Positions 23,280 to 31,973 of a DNA stretch of 32,344 nt are shown here, in pieces. The stretch comes from Alphaproteobacteria bacterium. GTDB taxonomy: Bacteria > Pseudomonadota > Alphaproteobacteria > SHVP01. The notes under the pieces are model-generated. The model did no database searches and was not told where the DNA came from. It saw nothing but the letters and a program-made list of their open reading frames with translations. Location of the stretch: contig CANJEJ010000015.1 of NCBI GenBank assembly GCA_947473325.1, positions 1-32,344 on the forward strand. Reading direction: 5' to 3'. How positions within the stretch are numbered: position 1 is the first letter of the stretch; every line of letters begins with the position of its first letter. Both the position numbers and the translations under genes were made by a program.

Positions 23280-25869
23280 AGAAACAGACGAAAAGAAGCC
23301 CCTGACCCTCGCTGGTCGCGGCAAACTCGAAATGCGGCGCCCCCCGGCTGCGGCCGGGCAGGTGCGCCAGAGCTTCTCCCATGGCCGCTCGAAGACGGTC
23401 ACGGTCGAGGTCAAGAAGAAGCGCGGTGCCGCACCGGCTGTGGCCGCCGCGCCTGCCGCCGCTCCGGCGCGTCCGGCAGCGCCAGCACCCGCGCCTGCAC
23501 CGATCCGCAAGGCTGACACACCGGGCCCGACGCATGACGAGGCCGTTGACAGGTCCAGCGGCACGCCCAAGCCGCGCGTCATCCTCAAGACCCTGACGGA
23601 CGAAGAGAAGGCCTCGCGCACGCGTGCGCTGGAAGAGGCCCGTCGCCAGTCGGTCGAAACGCGCGCGCGGGCCGAAGAGGAAGCCGCCCGTCGCGCCGAG
23701 GAAGATGCGCGTGCCACCGCCGAGCGCGAGGCGTCGAGCCGGCGCGAAGCCGAAGAGGCCGAGCGCAAGCGCCACGACGAAGCCTCGCGCACCAAGGCGG
23801 CCGATGTCGCTGCCGCGCGAATCGGCAAGGACGACGACGAAGATCAGGCCAAGCCGGTAGTCGCCGGCGCCACGCCCGTTCGCCCGACGACGGCCGAGGA
23901 AGACGAGCGCGTGCGCCGTCCGGGCGCCAAGGTGGAGCCGCCGCGCCGTCCGGCTACCATGCGTGCCCGCGGCGACGATCGCCGCCGTGGCGGCAAGATG
24001 ACGGTGCAGGGGGCGCTTGATGAGAACGAGCGCGTCCGCAGCCTGGCATCGTTCCGCCGTCAGCAGCAGCGCAACAACCGCCGCGACCAGGGCCCGGCCT
24101 CGCCGCAGAAAGTATTCCGCGACGTCATTCTTCCCGAGACCATCACAGTCCAGGAACTGGCGAGCCGCATGTCCGAACGCGGCGTCGACGTCATCAAGTC
24201 GCTGATGAAGATGGGCATGATGGTCACCATCAATCAGGTGATCGATGCCGACACGGCGGAACTTATCGCGACGGAATTCGGTCACCGCCCGAAACGCGTG
24301 TCGGCCTCCGACGTTGAAATCGGCCTGCGTGGTGATGAGGATGATTCGGATGCGAAGGATCCGCGTCCGCCAGTCGTCACCATCATGGGCCATGTCGACC
24401 ACGGCAAGACCTCGCTGCTCGATGCGCTGCGCGCAACCGACGTGGCGGCGGGCGAAGCCGGCGGCATCACCCAGCATATCGGCGCCTATCAGGTGCAGCT
24501 CAAGTCGGGTGGCAAGATCACCTTCCTCGACACGCCGGGCCACGAGGCCTTCACCTCTATGCGCGCCCGTGGCGCCAAGGTGACCGACATCGTGGTGCTG
24601 GTCGTGGCGGCGGATGACGGCGTGATGCCGCAGACGATCGAGGCCATCCGACACGCGCAAGCGGCAGAAGTGCCGATCATCGTCGCCATCAACAAGATGG
24701 ACAAACCCGGTGCCGAGCCCGACCGCGTGCGCCGCGAATTGCTGCAGCACGGCCTGGTTGCCGAAGAAATGGGCGGTGAAGTGATTACCGTGCCGGTTTC
24801 GGCGAAGACCAAGCAGGGCCTCGACAAGCTGGAGGAGCTGATACTTCTGCAAGCCGAGGTGCTCGAACTGCGCGCCAACGCAAACCGCCGTGCCGACGGC
24901 ATCGTGGTCGAGGCAAAGCTCGACCGTGGCCGTGGCGCCGTGGCAACCGTGCTGATCCAGCGCGGCACGCTCCGCGTCGGCGACGTCATGGTCGCCGGCC
25001 GGGAATGGGGCCGCGTTCGCGCCCTGATCAACGATCGCGGCTTGCAGGTCGATGAAGTCCGACCAGGCGAGCCGACGGAAGTGCTTGGGCTTGCCGGCAC
25101 GCCGGAAGCCGGTGATGAGTTCTCGGTTGTCGAGGATGAGACGCGCGCGCGCGATATCACGGCGTTCCGCACGGCGCAGGCGAAGTCCGCCATTGCCGCC
25201 ACCACCGGACGCAGCTCGCTCGAGCAGATGTTCGACAAGATCAAGGTCGGTGAGGCAAAGACGCTGCCGATCATCGTCAAGGGTGACGTGCGTGGTTCGG
25301 TCGAGGCGATCCAGCAGGCGCTGGAAGGCATATCGACGGATGAAGTGTCCGTTCGCGTCCTCCACAGCGCGGTTGGCGCCATCACGGAGTCCGATGTGAC
25401 ACTGGCGCAGGCTTCGCGGGCGCTTATCATTGGCTTCAACGTCCGCGCCAACGCCCAGGCCCGCGACCGGGCCAAGCGCGACAACGTCGATATTCGCTAT
25501 TATTCGATCATCTACAATCTTGTGGATGACATGAAGGCATCGCTCTCGGGCATGCTCAAGCCGGCGCTGCGCGAGAACACCCTTGGCCAGGCCCGGATCA
25601 AGGAAGTCTTCAGCATCACGAAGGTCGGCAAGATCGCCGGTTGTGAAGTGGTCGAAGGCGTCGCCCGCCGTGGCGCCCGTCTCCGCCTGCTGCGCGACGA
25701 TGTCGTGATCCACGAAGGCGCCATCGACACGCTGAAGCACTTCAAGGATGACGTCCGCGAAGTGCGTGCCGGTTCCGAATGCGGTATCGCGATCGAGAAC
25801 TATCAGGACGTGCAGGTCGGCGACATGATCGAAATCTACGAGGTCCAGGAGATCGCGCGCACTCTCTAG
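23272..25869 (+). CDS. infB: Translation initiation factor IF-2
   Basis: IF-2 is the GTPase that brings initiator fMet-tRNA to the 30S subunit and promotes subunit joining. The 865-aa product has a long charged and Ala/Pro-rich N-terminal region with Arg/Glu/Ala coiled-coil-like repeats (about 100-200). Then come an IF2_N module (about 285-335, [25 protein letters not shown]), the GTPase domain with G1 GHVDHGKT at 373-380, G3 DTPGHEAF and G4 NKMD, and C-terminal domains with the fMet-binding region near the end. The ATG at 23272 lies 8 bp inside the ylxR end, so it is translationally coupled. Confidence 0.97.
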   Translation: MTEETDEKKPLTLAGRGKLEMRRPPAAAGQVRQSFSHGRSKTVTVEVKKKRGAAPAVAAAPAAAPARPAAPAPAPAPIRKADTPGPTHDEAVDRSSGTPKPRVILKTLTDEEKASRTRALEEARRQSVETRARAEEEAARRAEEDARATAEREASSRREAEEAERKRHDEASRTKAADVAAARIGKDDDEDQAKPVVAGATPVRPTTAEEDERVRRPGAKVEPPRRPATMRARGDDRRRGGKMTVQGALDENERVRSLASFRRQQQRNNRRDQGPASPQKVFRDVILPETITVQELASRMSERGVDVIKSLMKMGMMVTINQVIDADTAELIATEFGHRPKRVSASDVEIGLRGDEDDSDAKDPRPPVVTIMGHVDHGKTSLLDALRATDVAAGEAGGITQHIGAYQVQLKSGGKITFLDTPGHEAFTSMRARGAKVTDIVVLVVAADDGVMPQTIEAIRHAQAAEVPIIVAINKMDKPGAEPDRVRRELLQHGLVAEEMGGEVITVPVSAKTKQGLDKLEELILLQAEVLELRANANRRADGIVVEAKLDRGRGAVATVLIQRGTLRVGDVMVAGREWGRVRALINDRGLQVDEVRPGEPTEVLGLAGTPEAGDEFSVVEDETRARDITAFRTAQAKSAIAATTGRSSLEQMFDKIKVGEAKTLPIIVKGDVRGSVEAIQQALEGISTDEVSVRVLHSAVGAITESDVTLAQASRALIIGFNVRANAQARDRAKRDNVDIRYYSIIYNLVDDMKASLSGMLKPALRENTLGQARIKEVFSITKVGKIAGCEVVEGVARRGARLRLLRDDVVIHEGAIDTLKHFKDDVREVRAGSECGIAIENYQDVQVGDMIEIYEVQEIARTL

Positions 25870-25917
25870 CGCACGATCCGGTCCCGTTCGATCTGATGCC
25901 CAGTCTGAGGAGTTGCC

Positions 25918-26292
25918 ATGGCACGCTCGCCTGATCGCGCGCCCAGCCAGCGCCAGCGCCGTGTGGCGGAAGTGATGCGCCATGGCCTGGCGGAAATCCT
26001 TGCCCGCGGCGAATTGCGCCATGAGGCGCTGAGCGGCGTCTCCGTCACCGTGTCGGAAGTGCGCGTCAGTCCCGACATGCGCAATGCCACTGCATTCGTC
26101 ATTCCGCTCGGCGGCGAGAAAGCCGATGCCGTGATCGAAGGCCTGACGGCTTGCGCGCCGTATATTCGCGGGGTGCTCGGCCGCCAGCTGCAGCTGCGTC
26201 ATGCGCCGCAGATCAGCTTCACCCTCGACAACTCGTTCGACTACGCAGAGCGCATCGATTCGTTGCTCCGCACGCCACCGCGCGAGGAATAG
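25918..26292 (+). CDS. rbfA: Ribosome-binding factor A
   Basis: RbfA is a KH-like 30S assembly factor needed for 16S rRNA 5' end maturation and cold adaptation. The 124-aa protein shows SQRQRRVAEVMRHGLAEILARGELRHEALSGVSVTVSEVRVSPDMRNATAFVIPLGG, then LRHAPQISFTLDNSFDYAERIDSLL, the characteristic RbfA C-terminal segment. The start ATG at 25918 is preceded by GAGG at about 25908-25911. It lies 48 bp after infB and 3 bp before truB. Confidence 0.95.
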   Translation: MARSPDRAPSQRQRRVAEVMRHGLAEILARGELRHEALSGVSVTVSEVRVSPDMRNATAFVIPLGGEKADAVIEGLTACAPYIRGVLGRQLQLRHAPQISFTLDNSFDYAERIDSLLRTPPREE

Positions 26293-26295
26293 CGG

Positions 26296-27183
26296 GTGAA
26301 GCGGCGCGGCCAGCCCATCACGGGCTGGGTGATTCTCGACAAGCCCCTTGGTCTTTCTTCGGCGGCAGCGGTGGGCATCGTCCGCCGCCTGTTCGACGCG
26401 GCCAAGGCGGGCCATGGCGGCACGCTCGATCCTCTCGCCACCGGCGTGCTGCCCATCGCGCTTGGCGAGGCGACCAAGACCATGTCGATGGTGCTCGAGG
26501 GCGACAAAGCCTATCGCTTCACCCTGACTTTCGGGGAATCCCGAAACACCGACGATGGTGAGGGCGTGGTGACCGCCACCAGCCTGGTTCGTCCAGACTC
26601 TGCCGCCATCCAGGCTGTCATCCCGCGCTTTACAGGGGCGGTCGAGCAGGTGCCGCCGGCCTATTCGGCGATCAAGGTGGGTGGTGAACGCGCTTATGCC
26701 CTGGCTCGGGCTGGCGAAGCCGTCCAACTTGATGCCCGGACTGTCCAGATTGATCGGCTGGAATTGCTGTCTTGCGAGGGGGATAAGGCGGAATTTGCCG
26801 TCGATTGCGGCAAAGGCACCTATATCCGGTCACTCGCCCGCGATCTGGCGCTAGCTCTTGGGTCGGTCGGCTATATGTCGGCCCTGCGTCGGACCAAGGC
26901 GGGGCGCTTCACGGAAAAGGCGGCCTTTTCGCTGGATTCACTGGAGGCCTTACGCCATAGTGCGCGCCTCGCGGAAGCCTTGCTGCCGCTTTCTGCTGTG
27001 CTGGACGACATCCCGGCTCTGGCAATGAGCGACGATGATGCGCACAGGCTGCGATGCGGCCAACGCATCCGGGTTTCCGGTTCCACCCAGGGCATCGTTT
27101 TCGTCACTGCGGATGGAAAGCCCGTTGCCCTCGCGCGTATCGAGGCCGGCGTGGCCGAATCGATACGCGTTTTCAATCTTTAG
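26296..27183 (+). CDS. truB: tRNA pseudouridine-55 synthase
   Basis: TruB converts U55 in the T-loop of tRNAs to pseudouridine and acts as a tRNA chaperone. The 295-aa length is typical. The catalytic aspartate is Asp45 in [23 protein letters not shown], preceded by [13 protein letters not shown]. Other conserved parts are [23 protein letters not shown] and [21 protein letters not shown]. Residues after about 235 form a PUA-like tail. The start is GTG at 26296, three bases after rbfA, so coupling is likely. Confidence 0.96.
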   Translation: MKRRGQPITGWVILDKPLGLSSAAAVGIVRRLFDAAKAGHGGTLDPLATGVLPIALGEATKTMSMVLEGDKAYRFTLTFGESRNTDDGEGVVTATSLVRPDSAAIQAVIPRFTGAVEQVPPAYSAIKVGGERAYALARAGEAVQLDARTVQIDRLELLSCEGDKAEFAVDCGKGTYIRSLARDLALALGSVGYMSALRRTKAGRFTEKAAFSLDSLEALRHSARLAEALLPLSAVLDDIPALAMSDDDAHRLRCGQRIRVSGSTQGIVFVTADGKPVALARIEAGVAESIRVFNL

Positions 27184-27200
27184 AACTGGAGCAACGCCCG

Positions 27201-27470
27201 ATGTCGATTACGACTCAGCGCAAGGCCGAGGTTATCGGCGAATACGCCAACACCAAGACGGACACCGGCTCGCCGGAGGTTCAGGTCGCGATCCTGACGG
27301 AACGCATCAACAACCTGACCGAACACTTCAAGGATCACAAAAAGGATCTGCATTCGCGCCGTGGCCTTCTGATGATGGTCAACCGGCGCCGTCGGCTCCT
27401 CGACTACCTCAAGGCGACGCATGTTGATCGCTACGAGGAACTGATCAAGCGTCTGGGCCTGCGTAAGTAG
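27201..27470 (+). CDS. rpsO: 30S ribosomal protein S15
   Basis: S15 is a primary 16S-binding protein of the platform. The 89-aa product matches the family end to end: [76 protein letters not shown], including the H-H-RR-L rRNA-contact residues. The open frame extends upstream, but the true start is the ATG at 27201 with CTGGAG about 10 bases upstream. It sits 17 bp after truB and before pnp, the same order as in E. coli, where S15 represses its own translation. Confidence 0.97.
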   Translation: MSITTQRKAEVIGEYANTKTDTGSPEVQVAILTERINNLTEHFKDHKKDLHSRRGLLMMVNRRRRLLDYLKATHVDRYEELIKRLGLRK

Positions 27471-27521
27471 GTCACGATGCGACCGGACGGAATGGCCATG
27501 CCAGACCGTGACCGGCAGACT

Positions 27522-27625
27522 GCGACCGCCGGATGGCTGGCGGTCGCGACCGCGGAAATTTCCTTCCGCACCCCAGCCACAGAACGGCGCGCGGCGGCCC
27601 GATAGGGGCTTTGCCGATCGCGCCG
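27522..27625 (+). promoter_or_regulatory. Stacked hairpins in the rpsO-pnp spacer (pnp leader)
   Basis: The 243-bp spacer holds three stems. GCGACCGCC/GGCGGTCGC is a perfect 9-bp stem with an 8-nt loop (27522-27547). GCGGAA/TTCCGC is a 6-bp stem with a 6-nt loop (27552-27569). CGGCGCG (27585-27591) pairs with CGCGCCG (27619-27625), with an inner GCCC/GGGC stem. In E. coli the rpsO terminator and an RNase III-cut pnp leader hairpin occupy this place. I infer a processing and autoregulation region for pnp. No T tract is seen. Confidence 0.6.
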
Positions 27626-27713
27626 TCGTGGCTGCTTTACGGCCTGGGCATGGGGCTCAGGCCGGACCGGCGATGGCATAAGGCTGTCGCCCGACCGTAG
27701 GACGAAGACAGAT

Positions 27714-29837
27714 ATGTTTACGATTCATCGCAAGGAACTGATGTGGGGCGGACGCAAGCTCACGCTGGAGACGGGCCGCATCGCGCGCCAGGCCAACGGC
27801 GCCGTGCTCGTCACCTATGGCGAAACCGTCGTGCTCTGCACTGCCGTTGCGCAGAAGTCGCCGAAGCCCGGCATCGACTTCTTCCCGCTCACCGTGAATT
27901 ACCAGGAAAAGACCTTTGCCGCCGGCAAGATACCGGGCGGCTTCTTCAAGCGTGAGGGTCGCCCGGCCGAGAAAGAGGTGCTGACGTCGCGCCTGATCGA
28001 CCGCCCGATCCGTCCGCTTTTCGCCAAGGGCTTCAAGAACGAAACCCAGGTCATCTGCACCGTGCTGGCGCATGACCTCGAGAACAACCCGGACATGCCG
28101 GCCATGATCGGCGCCTCGGCGGCGCTGACAATCTCGGGCATTCCCTTCCTCGGCCCGATCGGCGCTGCGCGCGTCGGCTATGTCGACGGCCAGTACGTGC
28201 TGAACCCGACGCCGGCGGATCTGGAAAAGACCCAGCTCGACCTCGTCGTTGCCGGCACTGCCGATGCGGTGCTGATGGTCGAATCCGAAGCGCAGCAGCT
28301 GTCGGAAGAAATCATGCTCGGCGCCGTGATCTTCGGCCAGGATTCGTTCAAGCCGGTGATCGACGCGATCATCGCGCTGGCCGAACTCGCGGCGAAGGAT
28401 CCGTGGGACATGCCGAAAACCGAAGGCAAGGATGCGCTCAAGTCGACGCTCCATGGCCAGATCGGCAGCGACCTCGCAGCGGCCTATACTCAACGCGACA
28501 AGCAGGCCCGCACCAACCTCTTGAGTCAGGCCAAGGCAAAGGCCGTGGCGGCGATGGCCGACCAGGAATCGAACGTTGTCAGCGATCTCTTCAAGGACAT
28601 CGAGAAGGACATCGTTCGCGGCCAGATCATCAAGACGGGCGTCCGCATCGACGGCCGCAACGGCCGCCAGATCCGTCCCATCGTGGCGCAGACCGACGTG
28701 CTGCCCCGCGTGCACGGTTCGGCGCTCTTCACCCGCGGCGAGACCCAGGCGCTGGTCGTCACCACGCTGGGCACCGGCCAGGATGAGCAGATCATCGACG
28801 CGCTCGAGGGCGAGTACCGCGAGCATTTCATGCTGCATTACAACTTCCCGCCGTACTCCACCGGCGAGACGAAGTTCATGTCTTCGCCCGGCCGCCGCGA
28901 AATCGGCCACGGCAAGCTGGCGTGGCGCGCCATCCGGCCGTTGCTGCCGGATCACGCGACGTTCCCCTACACGCTCCGCGTCGTGTCGGAAGTAACGGAA
29001 TCGAACGGCTCGTCGTCGATGGCCACCGTGTGCGGCGCCTCGCTCTCGCTGATGAGCGCCGGCGTCACGCTGAAGTCCGCCTGCGCCGGTATCGCCATGG
29101 GCCTGATCCTAGAGAAGGATGGCAGCTACGCCATCCTGTCCGACATCCTGGGTGACGAAGATCATCTGGGCGATATGGACTTCAAGGTCGCAGGCACCAA
29201 GGACGGCATCACTGCGCTGCAGATGGACATCAAGGTCACGGGCATCACCCGCGACATCATGAAGGCCGCGCTGGCTCAGGCGCAGGAAGGCCGCATCCAC
29301 ATCCTGGCCGAGATGGCGAAGGCGCTGAACACCGCGCGCGAGACCATCAACAGCCATGCGCCGCGCATCACCACACTGCAGATTCCGAAGGACAAGATCC
29401 GCGAAGTCATCGGCACGGGCGGCAAGGTGATCCGCGAGATCACCGAAGTGACCGGCGCCAAGATCGACATCGAGGATGACGGCACGATCAAGGTGGCAAG
29501 CGCCAGCCAGGAATCGTCCGACGCCGCCATCGCCTGGATTCGCAATATTGTCGCGGAACCGGAGATGGGCGTGATCTACAAGGGCAAGGTCGTGAAGGTC
29601 GTCGATTTCGGCGCCTTCGTGAACTTCATCGGCAATCGCGATGGCCTTGTCCACATTTCGGAACTCGCCCCGCGTCGCGTCGGCAAGGTGACCGATGTGA
29701 TCAACGAGGGCGACGAAGTGTGGGTAAAGGTCCTGAGCTTCGATGACCGCGGCAAGGTCCGCCTCAGTATGAAGCAGGTTGATCAGGCCACCGGCCAGGA
29801 AGCCGCGCCTGAGGCCAAGGCTGAAGCGACCCCCTAA
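27714..29837 (+). CDS. pnp: Polyribonucleotide nucleotidyltransferase (PNPase)
   Basis: PNPase is the trimeric 3'-5' phosphorolytic exoribonuclease of the RNA degradosome. The 707-aa product has two RNase PH domains (about 1-140 and 310-540) joined by a helical domain. Then come a KH domain (about 552-610, [37 protein letters not shown]) and an S1 domain (about 620-690, [33 protein letters not shown]). [27 protein letters not shown] and SSGMATVCG-like [15 protein letters not shown] are the conserved catalytic-core blocks. ATG at 27714 starts at the family beginning (MFTIHRKEL). Confidence 0.97.
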   Translation: MFTIHRKELMWGGRKLTLETGRIARQANGAVLVTYGETVVLCTAVAQKSPKPGIDFFPLTVNYQEKTFAAGKIPGGFFKREGRPAEKEVLTSRLIDRPIRPLFAKGFKNETQVICTVLAHDLENNPDMPAMIGASAALTISGIPFLGPIGAARVGYVDGQYVLNPTPADLEKTQLDLVVAGTADAVLMVESEAQQLSEEIMLGAVIFGQDSFKPVIDAIIALAELAAKDPWDMPKTEGKDALKSTLHGQIGSDLAAAYTQRDKQARTNLLSQAKAKAVAAMADQESNVVSDLFKDIEKDIVRGQIIKTGVRIDGRNGRQIRPIVAQTDVLPRVHGSALFTRGETQALVVTTLGTGQDEQIIDALEGEYREHFMLHYNFPPYSTGETKFMSSPGRREIGHGKLAWRAIRPLLPDHATFPYTLRVVSEVTESNGSSSMATVCGASLSLMSAGVTLKSACAGIAMGLILEKDGSYAILSDILGDEDHLGDMDFKVAGTKDGITALQMDIKVTGITRDIMKAALAQAQEGRIHILAEMAKALNTARETINSHAPRITTLQIPKDKIREVIGTGGKVIREITEVTGAKIDIEDDGTIKVASASQESSDAAIAWIRNIVAEPEMGVIYKGKVVKVVDFGAFVNFIGNRDGLVHISELAPRRVGKVTDVINEGDEVWVKVLSFDDRGKVRLSMKQVDQATGQEAAPEAKAEATP

Positions 29838-29872
29838 CGTATTCGTCAGGGTATCTGGCCGGGTACCCCCCG

Positions 29873-29901
29873 CTTGGTATGGTGTGGAATCGTTCTATAT
29901 T
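29873..29901 (+). promoter_or_regulatory. Probable promoter of the flavoprotein-irr genes
   Basis: CTTGGT (29873-29878) and TATATT (29896-29901) are 17 bases apart (or TTGGTA with 16), between pnp and the next gene. The -10 stands out in otherwise GC-rich DNA, suggesting transcription separate from pnp. Confidence 0.5.
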
Positions 29902-29955
29902 GAGGGGACGAGTCCACACCGCCTCGCCGGGGTCGGCCCGGCCGGAGATAGGTTC

Positions 29956-31353
29956 GTGAAGCCACTCAAAACACTGCGCATTTCCGGATTTGATGCCCTG
30001 CCCCTGGTCGAAGGCGGCAAGGGCATTTCTGTGTCCAACGGCGAAAGCTCCGGCGCCTGGGCATCAGCCGGCGGCGTCGGCACGTTCTCTGGCGTGAACG
30101 CCGATTCCTACGACGTCGGCGGACATCCGGTACCGCAGACCTATCACGGTCGCACGCGTGTCGATCGGCACGAAGAACTCATCAGCTACGCGATCAACGG
30201 CGGCATTGCCCAGGCCCGCATCGCCCGCGACCTCACCGGCGGCAAGCATCCCATCCACATGAACGTGCTGTGGGAGATGGCAGCGGCAGAGCGTGTCCTC
30301 GTCGGCGTGCTCGAAGGGGCCAAGGGCCTGATCAATGGCGTCACCTGCGGCGCCGGCATGCCCTATCGCCTGTCGGAACTCGCGGCGAAATATGGTGTCT
30401 GGTACTACCCGATCGTTTCGTCGGGCCGTGCCTTCCGTGCGCTGTGGAAGCGCGCCTATCACAAGCAGGCAGAATGGCTCGGTGGTGTGGTCTACGAAGA
30501 CCCTTGGCTTGCCGGCGGTCACAACGGCTTGTCGAACAGCGAAGACCCGAACAAGCCGGAAGACCCCTATCCCCGCGTCCGCCAGCTGCGCGAGACGATG
30601 CGCGAATTCGGCCTCAACGACACGCCAATCATCATGGCGGGCGGTATCTGGTTCCTACGCGAATGGGACCACTGGATCGACAATCCGGAACTGGGCCCGA
30701 TCGCCTTCCAGTTCGGCACGCGGCCGCTGGTGACCAAGGAGAGCCCGATCTCCGACGCCTGGAAGCAGCGCCTGCTGACGCTGAAGGAAGGCGACATCTA
30801 CCTCAACCGTTTCAGCCCGACCGGCATGTGGTCGAGTGCGGTGGAGAATGACTTCATGCGCGATCTGAAGGCGCGGACGGCCCGCCAGATCGCCTACACC
30901 AACGAGCCGATGGGCGATCATTTCGTCGAACTGCCACTCGGCGCGCGCAAGAAGCCGGTCTACGTCACCGAGCACGACAAGGTGCTTGCCGAAGGCTGGA
31001 TCGCGGACGGCGAGACGGAACCGGTGAAGACGCCCGACCAAACGCTGGTCTTCGTGACGCCGGAAAAGCTGCGCGAGATCCGTACCGATCAGGTCGAGTG
31101 CATGGGCTGCCTGTCGCACTGTCACTTCTCGAACTGGTCGCAGGACGAAGGTCACACGACCGGGAAGAAGCCTGACCCGCGCAGCTATTGCATCCAGAAG
31201 ACGCTGCAGCAGATCAGCCATTCCGAGGAAGTCGATAACCAGCTAATGTTTGCCGGTCATGCGGCGTTCCGCTTCGGCTCGGACCCTTTCTATTCGAATG
31301 GGTTCATTCCATCGGTGCGCCAGCTGGTCGAGCGACTGGTGACGGGAGACTAG
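29956..31353 (+). CDS. Nitronate monooxygenase-like flavoprotein with Cys cluster
   Basis: The 465-aa protein looks like a TIM-barrel flavoprotein of the nitronate monooxygenase / 2-nitropropane dioxygenase family: glycine-rich N-terminal SSGAWASAGGVGTFSG, internal LINGVTCGAGMPYRLSELAAKYGVWYYPIVSSGRAF, AGGHNG, IIMAGGIW, and PIAFQFGTRPLVTKES. The barrel is larger than the usual 320-360 aa. The C-terminal part has four cysteines, Cys382, Cys385, Cys389 and Cys412 (C-x2-C-x3-C-x22-C), resembling an iron-sulfur site. Substrate is unknown. The frame overlaps the pnp end, but the GTG at 29956 with GGAG eight bases upstream fits the fold start. irr follows 7 bp later. Confidence 0.72.
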   Translation: MKPLKTLRISGFDALPLVEGGKGISVSNGESSGAWASAGGVGTFSGVNADSYDVGGHPVPQTYHGRTRVDRHEELISYAINGGIAQARIARDLTGGKHPIHMNVLWEMAAAERVLVGVLEGAKGLINGVTCGAGMPYRLSELAAKYGVWYYPIVSSGRAFRALWKRAYHKQAEWLGGVVYEDPWLAGGHNGLSNSEDPNKPEDPYPRVRQLRETMREFGLNDTPIIMAGGIWFLREWDHWIDNPELGPIAFQFGTRPLVTKESPISDAWKQRLLTLKEGDIYLNRFSPTGMWSSAVENDFMRDLKARTARQIAYTNEPMGDHFVELPLGARKKPVYVTEHDKVLAEGWIADGETEPVKTPDQTLVFVTPEKLREIRTDQVECMGCLSHCHFSNWSQDEGHTTGKKPDPRSYCIQKTLQQISHSEEVDNQLMFAGHAAFRFGSDPFYSNGFIPSVRQLVERLVTGD

Positions 31354-31360
31354 TAGGGCG

Positions 31361-31792
31361 ATGCGCAGCGAGGTTGTGAACCGTCCCTTTGCCCAGGCGC
31401 AGGAACAGTTGCGCACCGCAGGCCTGCGCCCGACGCGCCAGCGCCTCGGCCTTGCCCGTCTTCTTTTCGAACGCGAACACCGCCATGTCACGGCGGAAGC
31501 CCTGCATGGCGAGGCGCTGGACGCCGACATGCGGGTTTCGCTCGCCACGGTTTACAACACGCTGCACCAGTTCGTGCGAGTCGGCCTGCTGCGCGAGGTT
31601 GTCGTCAGCCCAGGCCGTTCCTATTTCGATACCAACACCGGCGATCACCACCATTTCTTTTTCGAAGGCAGTGGAACGCTGGCCGATATTCCGACCGACA
31701 GCGTCGAGCTTCGCCGCCTGCCTGCCGCGCCCGGCGGCACCCGCATCGGGCGCGTCGATGTCGTCATCCGGCTTGAGGACGATTCGCAATAA
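31361..31792 (+). CDS. irr: Iron response regulator Irr (Fur superfamily)
   Basis: Irr is the alphaproteobacterial heme-responsive regulator that controls iron and heme genes and is degraded or inactivated when heme is present. The 143-aa product has the winged helix LRTAGLRPTRQRLGLARLLFE, then RVSLATVYNTLHQFVRVGLLREVVVSPGRSYFDTNTGDHHHFFFEGSGTLADIP, with the His-rich HHH heme/metal site typical of Irr. The extra N-terminal heme-regulatory Cys-Pro motif of Bradyrhizobium is absent, as in most Irr proteins. ATG at 31361 is 7 bp after the flavoprotein, so co-transcription is expected. Confidence 0.92.
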   Translation: MRSEVVNRPFAQAQEQLRTAGLRPTRQRLGLARLLFEREHRHVTAEALHGEALDADMRVSLATVYNTLHQFVRVGLLREVVVSPGRSYFDTNTGDHHHFFFEGSGTLADIPTDSVELRRLPAAPGGTRIGRVDVVIRLEDDSQ

Positions 31793-31821
31793 GTGTTTTG
31801 CGACAGTCCTTTGACGGCCTG

Positions 31822-31838
31822 ATTAAAATTATTCCAAA
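31822..31838. promoter_or_regulatory. Possible Irr box upstream of rubrerythrin
   Basis: ATTAAAATTATTCCAAA matches the Irr-box dyad TTTAGAA-N3-TTCTAAA (consensus from memory) at 11 of 14 positions. It stands out as AT-rich in GC-rich DNA, just after irr and 4 bp upstream of a -35. That position suits activation or Irr-dependent control of rubrerythrin. Confidence 0.4.
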
Positions 31839-31841
31839 CTG

Positions 31842-31871
31842 TTGACAGGTTTCGCTGCGCGGTTCCACAAT
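31842..31871 (+). promoter_or_regulatory. Probable rubrerythrin promoter
   Basis: A perfect TTGACA (31842-31847) is followed after 18 bases by CACAAT (31866-31871). The leader to the ATG at 31974 would be about 95 nt. Confidence 0.55.
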
Positions 31872-31973
31872 AGGGTCACGCGCGATGGCTCGACCATGCG
31901 CCAGCGATCGCAAGAGTCGCTTTGCATCATTCAGTGGGTTTACCGAACCTCGCAACTGCAGGAGGCCATGACC

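Noticed and set aside
22954-26727. A 1257-codon open frame on the minus strand across infB, rbfA and part of truB
   Set aside because: It is antisense to well-identified genes, has low-complexity His/Arg/Gly-rich composition typical of GC-rich mirror frames, and no recognisable domain.
27477-27605. A 42-codon frame in the rpsO-pnp spacer
   Set aside because: It has no convincing ribosome site, and the region is dominated by inverted repeats; kept only as a remark in the pnp leader finding.
27657-28955. A 432-codon minus-strand frame over pnp
   Set aside because: It is antisense to the conserved PNPase coding sequence, with no motif or ribosome site.
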